Assembly: GCA_018883245.1 (NCBI GenBank)
Contig: VEQL01000006.1
Span: 1 to 64,000, forward strand
Direction of reading: 5' to 3'
DNA: 64,000 bases
Source of the DNA: Chthoniobacterales bacterium
Lineage (GTDB): Bacteria > Verrucomicrobiota > Verrucomicrobiia > Chthoniobacterales > JACTMZ01
Part shown: one piece after another, positions 25,088-37,398 of the stretch
Numbering within the stretch: position 1 is the stretch's first letter
How the letters are laid out: each line of letters starts with the position of its first letter
Program-made: the position numbers and the translations under genes
Notes under the pieces: generated by a model
Database searches by the model: none
The model's input: only the letters and a program-made list of their open reading frames with translations
What the model was told of the DNA's origin: nothing

Positions 25088-26488
25088 ATGGACGAAAACA
25101 AAGACATGAACACCCCGGCCCTGCCGGTCCACGAACGCGAAGCGGCCCTTCCCGAGCACGGTCGCGAAGCCGCTTTGCCTCCGCATCGCGCTCCCGACGC
25201 CCTGCCGTCCGGAGAGGGCGACGGGCAGCGAGAGGGAGGACGGCCGCGCCGCCACCGCAATTTCCGCCAGCGCCGCAACCGGCGCTTCCGCGATGATCGC
25301 GGCGATCGTGATGACCGCGCACCGCGCGGCGGTGGCGACGGACCTTCCGATGCCGGGGAACCGATCGAGGAAGAGCCGTCCGGTGAACCCGTCTTTGCCG
25401 AGGGCATCGTCGAAGTCAGCGGCAAGGGATTCGGTTTTTTGCGCAATCCCAAGAGGAACTTCACGCAGTCGAACAACGATATCTTCGTCACGCCCGAAGT
25501 CGTGCGTGCCCACAACCTCCGCGACGGCATCTGGATCAAGGGCGAAATCCGCAAGGGCAGCCGCGGTCCGCAGCTCTTCCGCTGCACCGAGATCGAAGGA
25601 GAGGATCCTGCCAAATACGCCAACATCCCGTATTTCGAGGAGTTGACCACGATCAACCCGAATTCTCGCATCAACCTCGAAACCGTGCCCGAGCGCTACA
25701 CCACGCGCGTCATGGACATCATGACGCCGATCGGAAAAGGCCAACGCGGACTCATCGTCGCACCCCCGCGCACCGGCAAGACGACGCTCTTGCAGCACAT
25801 CGCCGAGGCCGTGGTGAAGAACCATCCCGAGATGAAGCTTATCATCCTGCTGGTCGATGAACGTCCGGAAGAAGTCACCGAAATCCGCCGCACTGTCCCG
25901 CAGGCCGAGTTGATGGCCAGCTCGAACGACAGCGACATCAAGAGCCACACGCGCATCGCCATCCTGGCCATCGAGCGGGCCAAGCGCCTCGTCGAGATGG
26001 GCAAGGACGTCTTCGTCCTGATGGATTCGCTCACCCGCATCGGCCGCGCCTTCAACAACGCGACGGGCGGCGGCGGACGGACCATGAGCGGCGGCGTCGA
26101 TTCGCGCGCGCTGGAAATCCCGCGCAAACTTTTTGCCGCGGCCCGCAATACCGAGGAAGCCGGATCGCTCACCATCATGGCCACCGCGCTCATCGAGACC
26201 GGCAGCCGCATGGACGAACTCATCTTCCAAGAGTTCAAAGGCACCGGAAACATGGAGCTCGTCCTCGACCGCAAGGTCAGCGACCAGCGCATCTACCCGG
26301 CAGTGGACATCTTCCTCTCCGGAACCCGCCGCGAGGAGCTTCTCCTGCCCGAGGAGCAGTTGCACAAAATCAACGTCATCCGCCGAGGCCTGGCCGGACA
26401 CAAACCGATCGAGGCCATCGAGCGCCTGCTCCACTTCATCCGCAAATACCCGACCAACGTCGAGATGCTGAAAAGCATTCCGGGTTGA
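25088..26488 (+). CDS. rho: transcription termination factor Rho
   Basis: Hexameric RNA-dependent ATPase that ends transcription. At 466 residues it is longer than E. coli Rho because of a low-complexity N-terminal extension (about residues 1-95, rich in Arg, Asp and Gly, for example RRHRNFRQRRNRRFRDDR). The RNA-binding cold-shock-like domain contains GFGFLRNP. Walker A is APPRTGKTTLL near 226, Walker B lies in DVFVLMDSLTR, and the Q-loop and R-loop regions (SNDSDIKSHTR, GGGRTMSGGVD) are intact. Such basic extensions are common in high-GC phyla and may add RNA contacts. The gene converges on prfB. Confidence 0.95.
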   Translation: MDENKDMNTPALPVHEREAALPEHGREAALPPHRAPDALPSGEGDGQREGGRPRRHRNFRQRRNRRFRDDRGDRDDRAPRGGGDGPSDAGEPIEEEPSGEPVFAEGIVEVSGKGFGFLRNPKRNFTQSNNDIFVTPEVVRAHNLRDGIWIKGEIRKGSRGPQLFRCTEIEGEDPAKYANIPYFEELTTINPNSRINLETVPERYTTRVMDIMTPIGKGQRGLIVAPPRTGKTTLLQHIAEAVVKNHPEMKLIILLVDERPEEVTEIRRTVPQAELMASSNDSDIKSHTRIAILAIERAKRLVEMGKDVFVLMDSLTRIGRAFNNATGGGGRTMSGGVDSRALEIPRKLFAAARNTEEAGSLTIMATALIETGSRMDELIFQEFKGTGNMELVLDRKVSDQRIYPAVDIFLSGTRREELLLPEEQLHKINVIRRGLAGHKPIEAIERLLHFIRKYPTNVEMLKSIPG

Positions 26489-26510
26489 GATTCTTGAGCA
26501 GGAATAAATC

Positions 26511-26540
26511 AACAAACCGGCGGGATATTCCGGGTCTGTT
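26511..26540 (+). terminator. imperfect hairpin after rho
   Basis: AACAAACC and GGTCTGTT form an interrupted stem around a CGGGATATTCC centre, 22 bases after the rho stop. No T-run follows, so intrinsic termination is doubtful. It sits between the convergent rho and prfB genes. Confidence 0.3.
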
Positions 26541-26676
26541 GACGTAATGGCATGGGGCTTTCAGAAATCGGGCTATGCACTGCCAGTAGAGCACATAACA
26601 GGCTCCCGGGCCGGAGAAACGTGGAGCCCGCGCTGGATTGTGGAGCCCGCGGCGCCAACGATTTGATCGGAATGGA

Positions 26677-27812
26677 TCAAAGATCCTCGTCTTCGGCGGC
26701 GGCGCCTTTTTTGTAGGTGAGGCCGCGGAGTTTGCCGTGGATGAAGGCGTCGAGGTCGCCGTCCATCACGCCTTGGACGTCGCTGGTTTGTACACCGGTG
26801 CGGAGGTCTTTGACCATCTGGTAGGGCTGGAAGACGTAGCTGCGGATCTGGTTGCCCCAGGCAATGTCGCCTTTCTCCCCATATTGGCGTTCGACCTCGG
26901 CGCGTTTTTTGTCCTGATCGATCTGGTAAAGCTTGGCCTTGAGCATGCGCATGGCCATTTCGCGGTTCCGTCCCTGGCTGCGCTCGGCCTGACAGGCGAC
27001 GACGATGCCCGAAGGGATGTGCGTGATGCGCACGGCGGTCTCGACTTTGTTGACGTTCTGTCCGCCCTTGCCGCCGCTGCGGTAGGTGTCGATCTTGAGG
27101 TCGCGGTCCTCGACCTCGATGGGCGCATCTTCGGGAATCTCCGGTGTGACATCGACACTGGCGAAAGACGTGTGGCGGCGCTTGTTGCTGTCGAACGGAG
27201 AGATCCGCACAAGCCGGTGGACGCCGCGCTCTGTCTGCAGGTAACCGTAGGCGTATTCGCCCGCAACCTTGAGCGTGGCCCATTTCACGCCGGTTTCCTC
27301 GCCGGGTTGGATGTCGAGGATTTCGGATCTCATGCCGTGCTGTTCGATCCAGCGCTGATACATGCGCATGAGCATGTCGGCCCAGTCGCAGGCCTCGGTG
27401 CCGCCGGCGCCGGAGTGGATCGTCAGGTAAGCGGCGTTGCGGTCGAATTCTCCGCCGAGGAGACATCGGATTTCGAATCCGTCGAGCGCCTGTTCGAGGT
27501 CATGGAATTCTTTGACGACTTCCTGCTCGGCCTGCGTGCGCGCGTCGCCTGCGGGCTCGGCTTCTGCCATCTCGTGGAGCACGGCGATGTCGGCGATGCG
27601 TGTTTCGAGTCCGCGGAACGGTTCGATCTTGCCGCGCAGGCGGGAAACCTTTTCGACGTCGGACTGCGCCTTGTCCTTGTTGTCCCAGAATCCGGGCTCG
27701 GCCATGCGGCCTTCCACAGCCGCAAGCTCGGTGGTCAGCTTGTCGTAGTCAAAGAAACCTCCGCAGCTGCGTCAGGCGGGACGCGAGCCCGGAGGTATCG
27801 AGGCTTTCGAAG

Positions 27813-27826
<14 letters not shown>
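26677..27826 (-). CDS. prfB: peptide chain release factor 2, with programmed +1 frameshift
   Basis: Releases peptides at UGA and UAA. Two frames make up the gene on the minus strand: 25 codons from GTG 27826 to CTT at 27754-27752, then in-frame TGA at 27751-27749 as codon 26. The second frame starts at GAC (27750) and runs to 26677, giving about 382 residues. The first frame reads MSNPDFESLDTSGLASRLTQ and joins LRRFL to DYDKL, a normal RF2 N-terminus. The tripeptide-anticodon region shows SPF, and GGKGGQNVN carries the catalytic GGQ near residue 252. The start overlaps the ftsB stop by 14 bases. Confidence 0.95.
27748..27764 (-). promoter_or_regulatory. prfB programmed frameshift site
   Basis: On the minus strand the order is GGAGG, TTT, CTT, TGA, C. 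The internal Shine-Dalgarno-like GGAGG sits 3 bases before the CTT slip codon, the same spacing as in E. coli prfB, where AGGGGG precedes CTT TGA C. Slippage at CTT moves the ribosome +1 onto GAC. This allows autoregulation by RF2 level. Confidence 0.92.
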
Positions 27827-31392
<3,566 letters not shown>

Positions 31393-31491
31393 AGTGAGCA
31401 GGTGAAGTTAACTGCTCTGCCCTCGCCGGGCCATGGAAAATTTCGCCTGATCCCGTGCAATATTCGCGCCGCTCTGCTCGGGGAACGGTGC

Positions 31492-31962
31492 TCAATTTTC
31501 GGCGTAGGGCAACTTCGTTCCGCAGGTTCGCATTTTGTCCAGCGAGCACCGCACCGCATCGGCGAGTGTGTGACGGTCGAGAATTCCGGCGATGGCGTTC
31601 CGCACGTCGAGCATGACCATGCGCAATCCGCATGTGTTTTCGTCCGGGCAGGAACATTTTTCGTATTTGCTTTGACTGACGCAGCGGATGGGGGCGAGGG
31701 GGCCGTCGATGAGCCGGATCACTTGGCCGAAGGAGATGCTATCCATCGGTTTGGCGAGGAAGTAGCCGCCGTGCTTTCCGCGTTTGGTGCCGATGAACCC
31801 CGCCTTGCGTAGCTGCATGAGAATCTGGTCGAGAAAGCCTTTCGGCAGGTTTTCGCGCGCTACTATCTCCTGAGCGCGGAGCAAAGGGCGGCCCAGCTCG
31901 GCGGCCATGCCGAGATCGATGAGCGCCCGCAGCGCGTATTCTCCACGTTTGGAAACTTTCAC
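31492..31962 (-). CDS. Rrf2-family transcriptional regulator
   Basis: A 156-residue winged-helix regulator of the Rrf2/IscR/NsrR family. The HTH region reads [18 protein letters not shown], then [19 protein letters not shown] and [13 protein letters not shown] cluster-binding segment near residue 103 has [18 protein letters not shown], with cysteines placed much as in iron-sulfur Rrf2 sensors. GTG 31962 was chosen because the conserved family N-terminus begins there; an upstream frame to 32085 is not protein-like. It is divergent from argG, with an inverted repeat between them. Confidence 0.85.
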   Translation of the reverse strand: MKVSKRGEYALRALIDLGMAAELGRPLLRAQEIVARENLPKGFLDQILMQLRKAGFIGTKRGKHGGYFLAKPMDSISFGQVIRLIDGPLAPIRCVSQSKYEKCSCPDENTCGLRMVMLDVRNAIAGILDRHTLADAVRCSLDKMRTCGTKLPYAEN

Positions 31963-31980
31963 CGGGGCGAGTTTAAGTCC

Positions 31981-32008
31981 CGCCGGAGTCCGGGCAAGCT
32001 CTCCGGCG
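31981..32008. promoter_or_regulatory. 8-bp inverted repeat between rrf2-type gene and argG
   Basis: CGCCGGAG at 31981-31988 and CTCCGGCG at 32001-32008 are perfectly complementary with a 12-base spacer. The site lies in the 85-base divergent gap and could be an operator for the adjacent Rrf2 regulator. It is GC-rich, so chance is possible. Confidence 0.35.
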
Positions 32009-32047
32009 CATTGCCAGCGGGGCCGCCAGCCGGTAAGAGAGTCCGTG

Positions 32048-33343
32048 ATGAAAATCGTATGTGCGTATTCGGGCGGTCTCGACACGTCGGTGCTGCTGCA
32101 GTGGCTGAAGGAAACTTATTCGGCGGAGGTGATTGCGTTCTGCGCGAACATCGGGCAGGAGGAAGAACTGGATGGCTTGGAAGCCAAGGCCCTGCGCACG
32201 GGTGCCACGCGATGCTTTGTCGATGACCTGCAGGACGAGTTCGCCCGCGATTTTATCTACCCCATGTTCCGCGCCGGCGCGCTTTACGAGGGGCAATATT
32301 TTCTCGGGACGAGCATTGCTCGCCCGCTCATCGCCAAGCGCATGGTTGAGATCGCGCGGGAGGAGGGGGCGCAGGCGGTTGCCCACGGCGCCACGGGCAA
32401 AGGCAACGACCAAGTGCGTTTCGAGCTGGCTGCTGCGGCGCTTGCTCCGGACTTGGAGGTCATCGCACCGTGGCGCCAGGAGCGGTTCCGCGAGAAATTT
32501 CCCGGCCGTGCCGAAATGATCGCCTACGCGGAAGCCCACGGGATTCCTGTCCCGGTGACGGCGAAAAAGCCCTATTCGATGGATCGCAATCTGCTGCACA
32601 TCAGTTTCGAGAGCGGCATCCTCGAAGACCCGTGGTTCGACGCCGGTGGCGCGGAAAACAAAGATATGTTCCGCTTGAGCGTGTCGCCCGAGGATGCTCC
32701 CGACAAAGCAGAGCACGTGGTCCTGCGATTCGAGAAAGGAGATTGCATCGGGCTGGAGGGCGACGGTGTCGCGGGCGCACTGAAGGAACTCGGCCACCAG
32801 CCGGACGGCAACCGTTTGAGTCCGCTTGTGGTCATGAAGGTCCTCAACAAGCTCGGCGGCAAGCACGGCATCGGGCGGGTGGACATGGTGGAGAACCGGT
32901 TTGTCGGCATGAAGAGCCGCGGTGTTTACGAGACACCCGGCGGCGCGATCCTGCACTTTGCGCACCGTCAGATGGAGTCGCTGACCATGGACCGCGAGGC
33001 GATGCACCTGCGCGACTCGCTCATTCCGCAATACAGCACCTTGGTTTACAACGGGTTCTGGTTCGCTCCCGAACGAATGGCTTTGCAGGCGCTGGTGGAA
33101 GAAACGCAAAAGAACGTCACCGGCGAGGTGCGGGTGAAGCTTTACAAAGGCAACGTGATCGCCGCGGGACGCCGCAGCGGGCTTAGCCTCTACAATCCCC
33201 ACATGGCCACGATGGAGGCCGATCCGACGCAGGCATACAATCAGTCGGACGCCACGGGGTTCATCCGCCTCAACGCGCTGCGGCTCAAAGTCGCAGCCGC
33301 CGTCGGCAAAGGCGGCCTCAAACAAGCATCAGCAAAAGGATGA
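32048..33343 (+). CDS. argG: argininosuccinate synthase
   Basis: Joins citrulline and aspartate with ATP in arginine synthesis. It has 431 residues. The N-terminal P-loop of the PPi-synthetase type is [19 protein letters not shown], and [14 protein letters not shown] follows. [14 protein letters not shown] near residue 115 and [16 protein letters not shown] are family signatures. ATG 32048 was chosen because it is immediately before KIVCAYSGG; upstream in-frame sequence runs into the regulator's promoter region. Its 3' end overlaps the convergent gene at 33318 by 26 bases. No other arg gene is nearby. Confidence 0.96.
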   Translation: MKIVCAYSGGLDTSVLLQWLKETYSAEVIAFCANIGQEEELDGLEAKALRTGATRCFVDDLQDEFARDFIYPMFRAGALYEGQYFLGTSIARPLIAKRMVEIAREEGAQAVAHGATGKGNDQVRFELAAAALAPDLEVIAPWRQERFREKFPGRAEMIAYAEAHGIPVPVTAKKPYSMDRNLLHISFESGILEDPWFDAGGAENKDMFRLSVSPEDAPDKAEHVVLRFEKGDCIGLEGDGVAGALKELGHQPDGNRLSPLVVMKVLNKLGGKHGIGRVDMVENRFVGMKSRGVYETPGGAILHFAHRQMESLTMDREAMHLRDSLIPQYSTLVYNGFWFAPERMALQALVEETQKNVTGEVRVKLYKGNVIAAGRRSGLSLYNPHMATMEADPTQAYNQSDATGFIRLNALRLKVAAAVGKGGLKQASAKG

Positions 33344-33812
33344 TCCCGACCGTCGCGCCTATCGCGAGCAGGCAGAAAAGAAGCACGATCCAGAGTCCGT
33401 AGTTCACCGCCGCACGCGGCTTCGGAGGTTTTGCCGGTTTTGAGCGCCCGCGTTTTTTTTCGCGGTGCGCAGAGGATTCGGCTTTGGGGCCGGGCCCGGG
33501 TCTGGGTCCGGGCCGCGACGAAGTTTTCGCGGCGAAATTTTCGGGGAATTCCCCCAGCGGACGCCACTCGTCCATTCCTTCGTGCCAAAACGTCGTGCTT
33601 TCGTCGTAATACGACGCGCGCACCCCTGCGCGGACATCATCCGGCGCCGCAGGACCGTAAACCGTGCCACCCCAGGAAAGGTAGATTTCCGGTTCGCCTG
33701 CTTTGCGCTTGGACGCACTTTGGTCTCCCCGGCGCAGCAACGACTCTTGTGGACGCGGCGGCTGGATCGGAACCGCCGGGCCTTCCCGGGAAATGTTTTC
33801 GTTGGGGTTCAA
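33318..33812 (-). CDS. GYF_2-domain protein with C-terminal membrane anchor
   Basis: A 164-residue protein. Residues about 43-91 ([22 protein letters not shown], then [15 protein letters not shown]) match the GYF_2 (DUF4339) pattern of protein-binding domains. A proline- and lysine-rich linker ([19 protein letters not shown]) leads to a C-terminal membrane helix ([22 protein letters not shown]). The domain would face the cytoplasm as a tail-anchored protein. Its start overlaps the lipocalin stop by 4 bases and its 3' end overlaps argG on the opposite strand by 26 bases. Confidence 0.7.
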   Translation of the reverse strand: MNPNENISREGPAVPIQPPRPQESLLRRGDQSASKRKAGEPEIYLSWGGTVYGPAAPDDVRAGVRASYYDESTTFWHEGMDEWRPLGEFPENFAAKTSSRPGPRPGPGPKAESSAHREKKRGRSKPAKPPKPRAAVNYGLWIVLLFCLLAIGATVGIILLLMLV

Positions 33813-34336
33813 AGTGCTTCGCGATCGGGGGCTTCGGCGGACGCCACGAGCCGGCTTATGTCATAGCCCTGCGCAGCAAGCCGCGTGCGTATGCGTGCGA
33901 GCGTTGCGGAGTCGAGATTCGGAGTGCGGGCAAGAATCCAGAGGTATTGGCGGTTCGGGTGTCCGACCGCGACCCATCGGTAGTTTTTGTCCAGATCGAG
34001 AATCCAATAGTCACCGGCGAACGGACCGAAGAAACGCACTTTCAGCCGGCTGTTGTTGCTGCCCGGCACGGGAGTCGCCGTTCCTGTGACGGAAACCGTT
34101 TTTCCGTTGCGGACGCAAGAATTGACGACGCGAATTTTCCCGTCCGGCAAAGCCGTGTAGGTTGCCGTGGAACCTTGGCAACCGCGCTGGAAGACATTGG
34201 GGAACGCCTCGATCTCGTGCCATGTGCCGCAGTAGCGGGCGAGGTCAACCGAGCCCACGGTGGTCGGCGGGGGTAGTGTGCTGCATGAGCACAGAAGACC
34301 TCCGGCGACAAGAGCCGGAAGAATCCATTTTTTCAT
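33809..34336 (-). CDS. blc: bacterial lipocalin lipoprotein (Blc-like)
   Basis: A 175-residue outer-membrane lipoprotein of the lipocalin family. The signal peptide ends in a lipobox (LLCSC) near residue 18. Lipocalin motif 1 is YCGTWHEIEAFPNVFQRGCQG, followed by ATYTALPDGKIRVVNSC and the conserved YWILDLDKNYRWVAVGHPN plus YLWILARTP. Family members bind fatty acids or lysophospholipids during envelope stress. ATG 34336 was chosen because it begins the signal peptide. Translation appears coupled to the GYF_2 gene downstream. Confidence 0.9.
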   Translation of the reverse strand: MKKWILPALVAGGLLCSCSTLPPPTTVGSVDLARYCGTWHEIEAFPNVFQRGCQGSTATYTALPDGKIRVVNSCVRNGKTVSVTGTATPVPGSNNSRLKVRFFGPFAGDYWILDLDKNYRWVAVGHPNRQYLWILARTPNLDSATLARIRTRLAAQGYDISRLVASAEAPDREAL

Positions 34337-34386
34337 GTCCAAAGAATGCCGCTTGGCTGCCCGTTTTCCAGCGCAAAGCACCGTCG

Positions 34387-36669
34387 TCAATATGCGCGGT
34401 TGCGCATGTGCCGCAGATAAAAGATCACGGCAAGGGCAAGTGAGGCGCCCCCTATGAACAACCAGCGCCACGGGAAAGATAACGGCGGGGCGGTCACGAC
34501 GGAAATCTCCCCTGTGAGCTGAGGTTCCTCTGACGCGCGAGTTCGCTTCAGTCGCCAGAACGTGCGCGTTCCGGGGGCGAGCCCATCGATCACGGCCCGG
34601 ACTTCAACCAGGTTCGTGTCCGCTGCCCGGACCAGTTCCACGGTCTTTGCGGTCGCATCCGTCTTGACCGTCTCGCTTTGCATTCCCGAGGGCGAATATC
34701 GCAGGGCCACCTGCTCGAGTTCGTAGTCGGAGATTTGCGGTTCCGGGTTCGTCGCTGTGTCATAGGGAACAACCAATGCGAGGTGAGCTTTGCGACGCTC
34801 GGATTTCGCGCGTGCGCCGCGCAACTGAAGCTCCGGCAACCTGACCGCGTTCGTGAGGCTCGGTTGCGGCGGTGCTTCGGCCGGGATCAACTTCTTCGCA
34901 GCCGGATCCAGATGGAAATATTCGCTCGCTTGTTCGCGTGTGCCGCTGCTTTCGCTCACCGCGGTGAGGCGCCACAAGGCCCGGTCGCTCGCATCCTGCG
35001 GCGCGATGGCTATTTGCGTCTTGGGCCCGGGCGTTGCTCGGTCCGACGATGCGCCGCCGAGTTTCTCGATGTCGGTGCGATCGTCGCCGAGCGGTGCCAA
35101 CACACGACGGATTTTTCCCGGGATGCTCCGGAACCATTCGACAAGCTTGGACCAAAACCCGGGATCCGGTGGAGGGGCCGCCTCGTAGCGTTGCCAAGCG
35201 TTTCCACGGTAAATCTCTGCGGCGGGGTCTTTCCAACCCGGCTTCTCGACGACCCAACGCAGCATCAGTTGCTGCCCTTCCAAGGCAAGCTGCACGCCTT
35301 CCTCTGAGTTCAGTATCCACGGGTGTGCAGTGGGCGGCGCGGGTGTTGGTGTTGGCGATTCAAATGGGGGCACGGAGAAGCGCACCGGCACATTCGTGAG
35401 GCTTCCGTTCAACGCGACGACGATGTTCGGCGGCAGCACTTCGTTTGTTGTCGTGAGCCGTGCAGTCAGTTCCACGGGCACAGATCCGCCGGGAGGCACG
35501 GTGAAGGTCTCCTGCTTGTCGGCGATGCGCAGCGGGGGTTGCGCCTTGACCCGAAAGTCCGCGGCCGCGCCGCCGGAATTTTTCACCACAAGGCGCGACT
35601 TTGCGGTCCTTCCTTCCTTCAAGACCCCGAAGTCCGGCGTTTCCGCGATTTCCAACCGCGGCGGAACGGCTGGAGCCGAAAATTCGAGCGAGGTGCTGTA
35701 TTCGCCGGCGGTCGAGAGGGTCCGGAACTCCACGGAAAAGTTTTCGAGAGGCCCCTTTTGTTCCGGGCTGATCCTCAGCGTCGCGGTTGCGGTTTGTCCG
35801 GGCTCGATTTCTATTCTCTCAATGGCTGAGGTGCTGATGAAAGAGCGGACTGGAATGTCAGCCGGCAGTGCGATTTCCGCCTCCACGGGATACGCCGAGC
35901 GGTTGAGGAGATTCACTTCGGCCGAGCGGCTTCCGTCCGCTGAGGGCTTCAGGACATTGTCCACCGCACTGACCTCGATCGGCGCAATAGCCCTGCCGCG
36001 CAGTGTCACTTTGATGCCCGGATCGGACGGTGCCGGCTGGAACTGCGAGAGATAGTCGCCGGGCTTGGTCGGAGCGAATGAGATGGCGGCATCGGCCTGC
36101 TTTCCTCGCCCGAGTTGGAACGCCGCCGCCGTTTCGAGCCGGAACGGTTCGGGAATCCGCAGCTCGATGCCGAGCCTTCCTCCGCCGACGTTCGCAAGGG
36201 GCAATGTCAGGATCGGGCTTTCTCCCATGACAATTTCGCCGAAGTCGAGAACTGCGCGGGCGGCGAGAACCGGAGGCGGATCGACGACGAAAATAGTCAC
36301 TTTGGCCCGGCTCGCCCCGCCGCCGCTGTTCTTGCGGGAAGTGAAGTAAAACTCATCCGACATCGATTGTTCGTCATCGCCGTGCGTGTAAACCACAGTC
36401 GCTTTGTTGAGCTTGCCCTTGAGCGTGCGGATTTCTCCCAGCCGCCCGTGACGCGGCCGCCGTTCGGGGTCGATGCCGAAGGTGACGGGTGACATGGTGC
36501 GCGAAAATGCTTCCAGGGGAATCGTGACCCGACCGCCCCGCATGACCTCAACCGTGACGTCTCTGCCCTGGGGTGGCGGGGCCAATTCCGCGTCGGCACG
36601 GTGCGTTGCCGCACAGGCAACCAGCGCCGCCACAGCCGCGGAGCGGAAGAATTTCCTCGTGACGCTCAT
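34387..36669 (-). CDS. large secreted protein with Ig-like repeats and C-terminal membrane anchor
   Basis: A 760-residue protein starting MSVTRKFFRSAAVAALVAC, with signal-peptidase cleavage likely after THRADA. The middle has several beta-sandwich segments (VLDFGEIVMGESPILTLPLANVG, FGVLKEGRTAKSRLVVKNSG) similar to choice-of-anchor-D or ASPM/SPD-2-like Ig modules. A fibronectin-III-like region follows the proline stretch. A membrane helix (WLFIGGASLALAVIFYL) and a basic RHMRNRAY tail lie at the C-terminus, so the bulk should be periplasmic. Function unknown. It is divergent from the L,D-transpeptidase-like gene, with a 61-base gap. Confidence 0.75.
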   Translation of the reverse strand: MSVTRKFFRSAAVAALVACAATHRADAELAPPPQGRDVTVEVMRGGRVTIPLEAFSRTMSPVTFGIDPERRPRHGRLGEIRTLKGKLNKATVVYTHGDDEQSMSDEFYFTSRKNSGGGASRAKVTIFVVDPPPVLAARAVLDFGEIVMGESPILTLPLANVGGGRLGIELRIPEPFRLETAAAFQLGRGKQADAAISFAPTKPGDYLSQFQPAPSDPGIKVTLRGRAIAPIEVSAVDNVLKPSADGSRSAEVNLLNRSAYPVEAEIALPADIPVRSFISTSAIERIEIEPGQTATATLRISPEQKGPLENFSVEFRTLSTAGEYSTSLEFSAPAVPPRLEIAETPDFGVLKEGRTAKSRLVVKNSGGAAADFRVKAQPPLRIADKQETFTVPPGGSVPVELTARLTTTNEVLPPNIVVALNGSLTNVPVRFSVPPFESPTPTPAPPTAHPWILNSEEGVQLALEGQQLMLRWVVEKPGWKDPAAEIYRGNAWQRYEAAPPPDPGFWSKLVEWFRSIPGKIRRVLAPLGDDRTDIEKLGGASSDRATPGPKTQIAIAPQDASDRALWRLTAVSESSGTREQASEYFHLDPAAKKLIPAEAPPQPSLTNAVRLPELQLRGARAKSERRKAHLALVVPYDTATNPEPQISDYELEQVALRYSPSGMQSETVKTDATAKTVELVRAADTNLVEVRAVIDGLAPGTRTFWRLKRTRASEEPQLTGEISVVTAPPLSFPWRWLFIGGASLALAVIFYLRHMRNRAY

Positions 36670-36730
36670 CCTCTGACGTAGCAAATCAAAAGGGTTTGAA
36701 AATGGCGAGCGCAACTCTAGTTTCAAAGTC

Positions 36731-37315
36731 ATGGCCTTTCGCGCCGTCGGCATTCTGTGTTTTCTGGCTCTTGCGTGCGCATCGGGCCAGGTGCCGGATA
36801 CGCCGTCCGCACCCGACGAAAGCGCGGTGTTAGGCGCGGTCCCAGTGCCTCCCAAAGTGGTGCCGCGTGTGCTCGACCTTGCGACCCCGGAAAACACGAA
36901 GATCACTGTGTCGCTCGGACGGCAGCGCGCTTGCCTGCTCGTTTGCGGGGAGGTGGCCATCGAAGCGCCCGTGTCGAGCGGACAGCGCCGCGCCCGCACA
37001 CCGGCGGGCAACTACGAGATCACCGAGAAGGCGACGACGCATCTTTCCGGGCAGCACGGGGATTTTATCGATGCCAAGGGCCGCGTTGTGCGCAACGGCG
37101 TGAGCACGCGCACCGATCCCGCGCCCAGCGGCACCGCTTTCCGGCCCGTGGCTTTGCAATACTATATGAAGCTCAACGCGGATGGCCTGGCACTGCACGC
37201 GGGGCGTCTGCCTGGTTATCCCGCATCCGACGTCTCCGTGCGTCTGCCCGCGGACATCGCTCCTCTCATTTACCAGCGGGTCAAGGTGGGCACGCCGGTG
37301 GTCATCGAAGAGTAG
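36731..37315 (+). CDS. L,D-transpeptidase (YkuD)-like protein lacking the catalytic motif
   Basis: Exported protein of 194 residues with an N-terminal signal (MAFRAVGILCFLALACASG). The YkuD fold is recognisable: ITVSLGRQRACLLVCGEVA, VSSGQRRARTPAGNYEI, LALHAGRLPGYPAS, VRLP and the ending VKVGTPVVI. The catalytic segment that normally reads SHGC is SDVS here, so the active cysteine and preceding His and Gly are absent. It cannot work as a normal cysteine transpeptidase and may be structural, regulatory or decaying. The TAG stop is formed by the first base of the adjacent IS5-type miniature element and its TA flank. Confidence 0.8.
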   Translation: MAFRAVGILCFLALACASGQVPDTPSAPDESAVLGAVPVPPKVVPRVLDLATPENTKITVSLGRQRACLLVCGEVAIEAPVSSGQRRARTPAGNYEITEKATTHLSGQHGDFIDAKGRVVRNGVSTRTDPAPSGTAFRPVALQYYMKLNADGLALHAGRLPGYPASDVSVRLPADIAPLIYQRVKVGTPVVIEE

Positions 37316-37384
37316 AACCCATCCCAAAATCTGGCACGGTGGCGTTGCGGACAATTTTCGTCCGCGCGGTTTTGGGATAGGTTC
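37315..37384. mobile_element. 70-bp miniature element with IS5-type terminal repeats
   Basis: Ends GAACCCATCCCAAAA and TTTTGGGATAGGTTC match the terminal repeats of the insertion sequence at 1331-2157, with one mismatch on the left. There is no coding capacity. An internal GCGGAC/GTCCGC hairpin is present. The left flank is TA; the right flank AA makes an imperfect duplication. It lies between convergent genes and could form a transcript hairpin in both directions. Confidence 0.8.
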
Positions 37385-37398
37385 AAATGACCCGGGTC

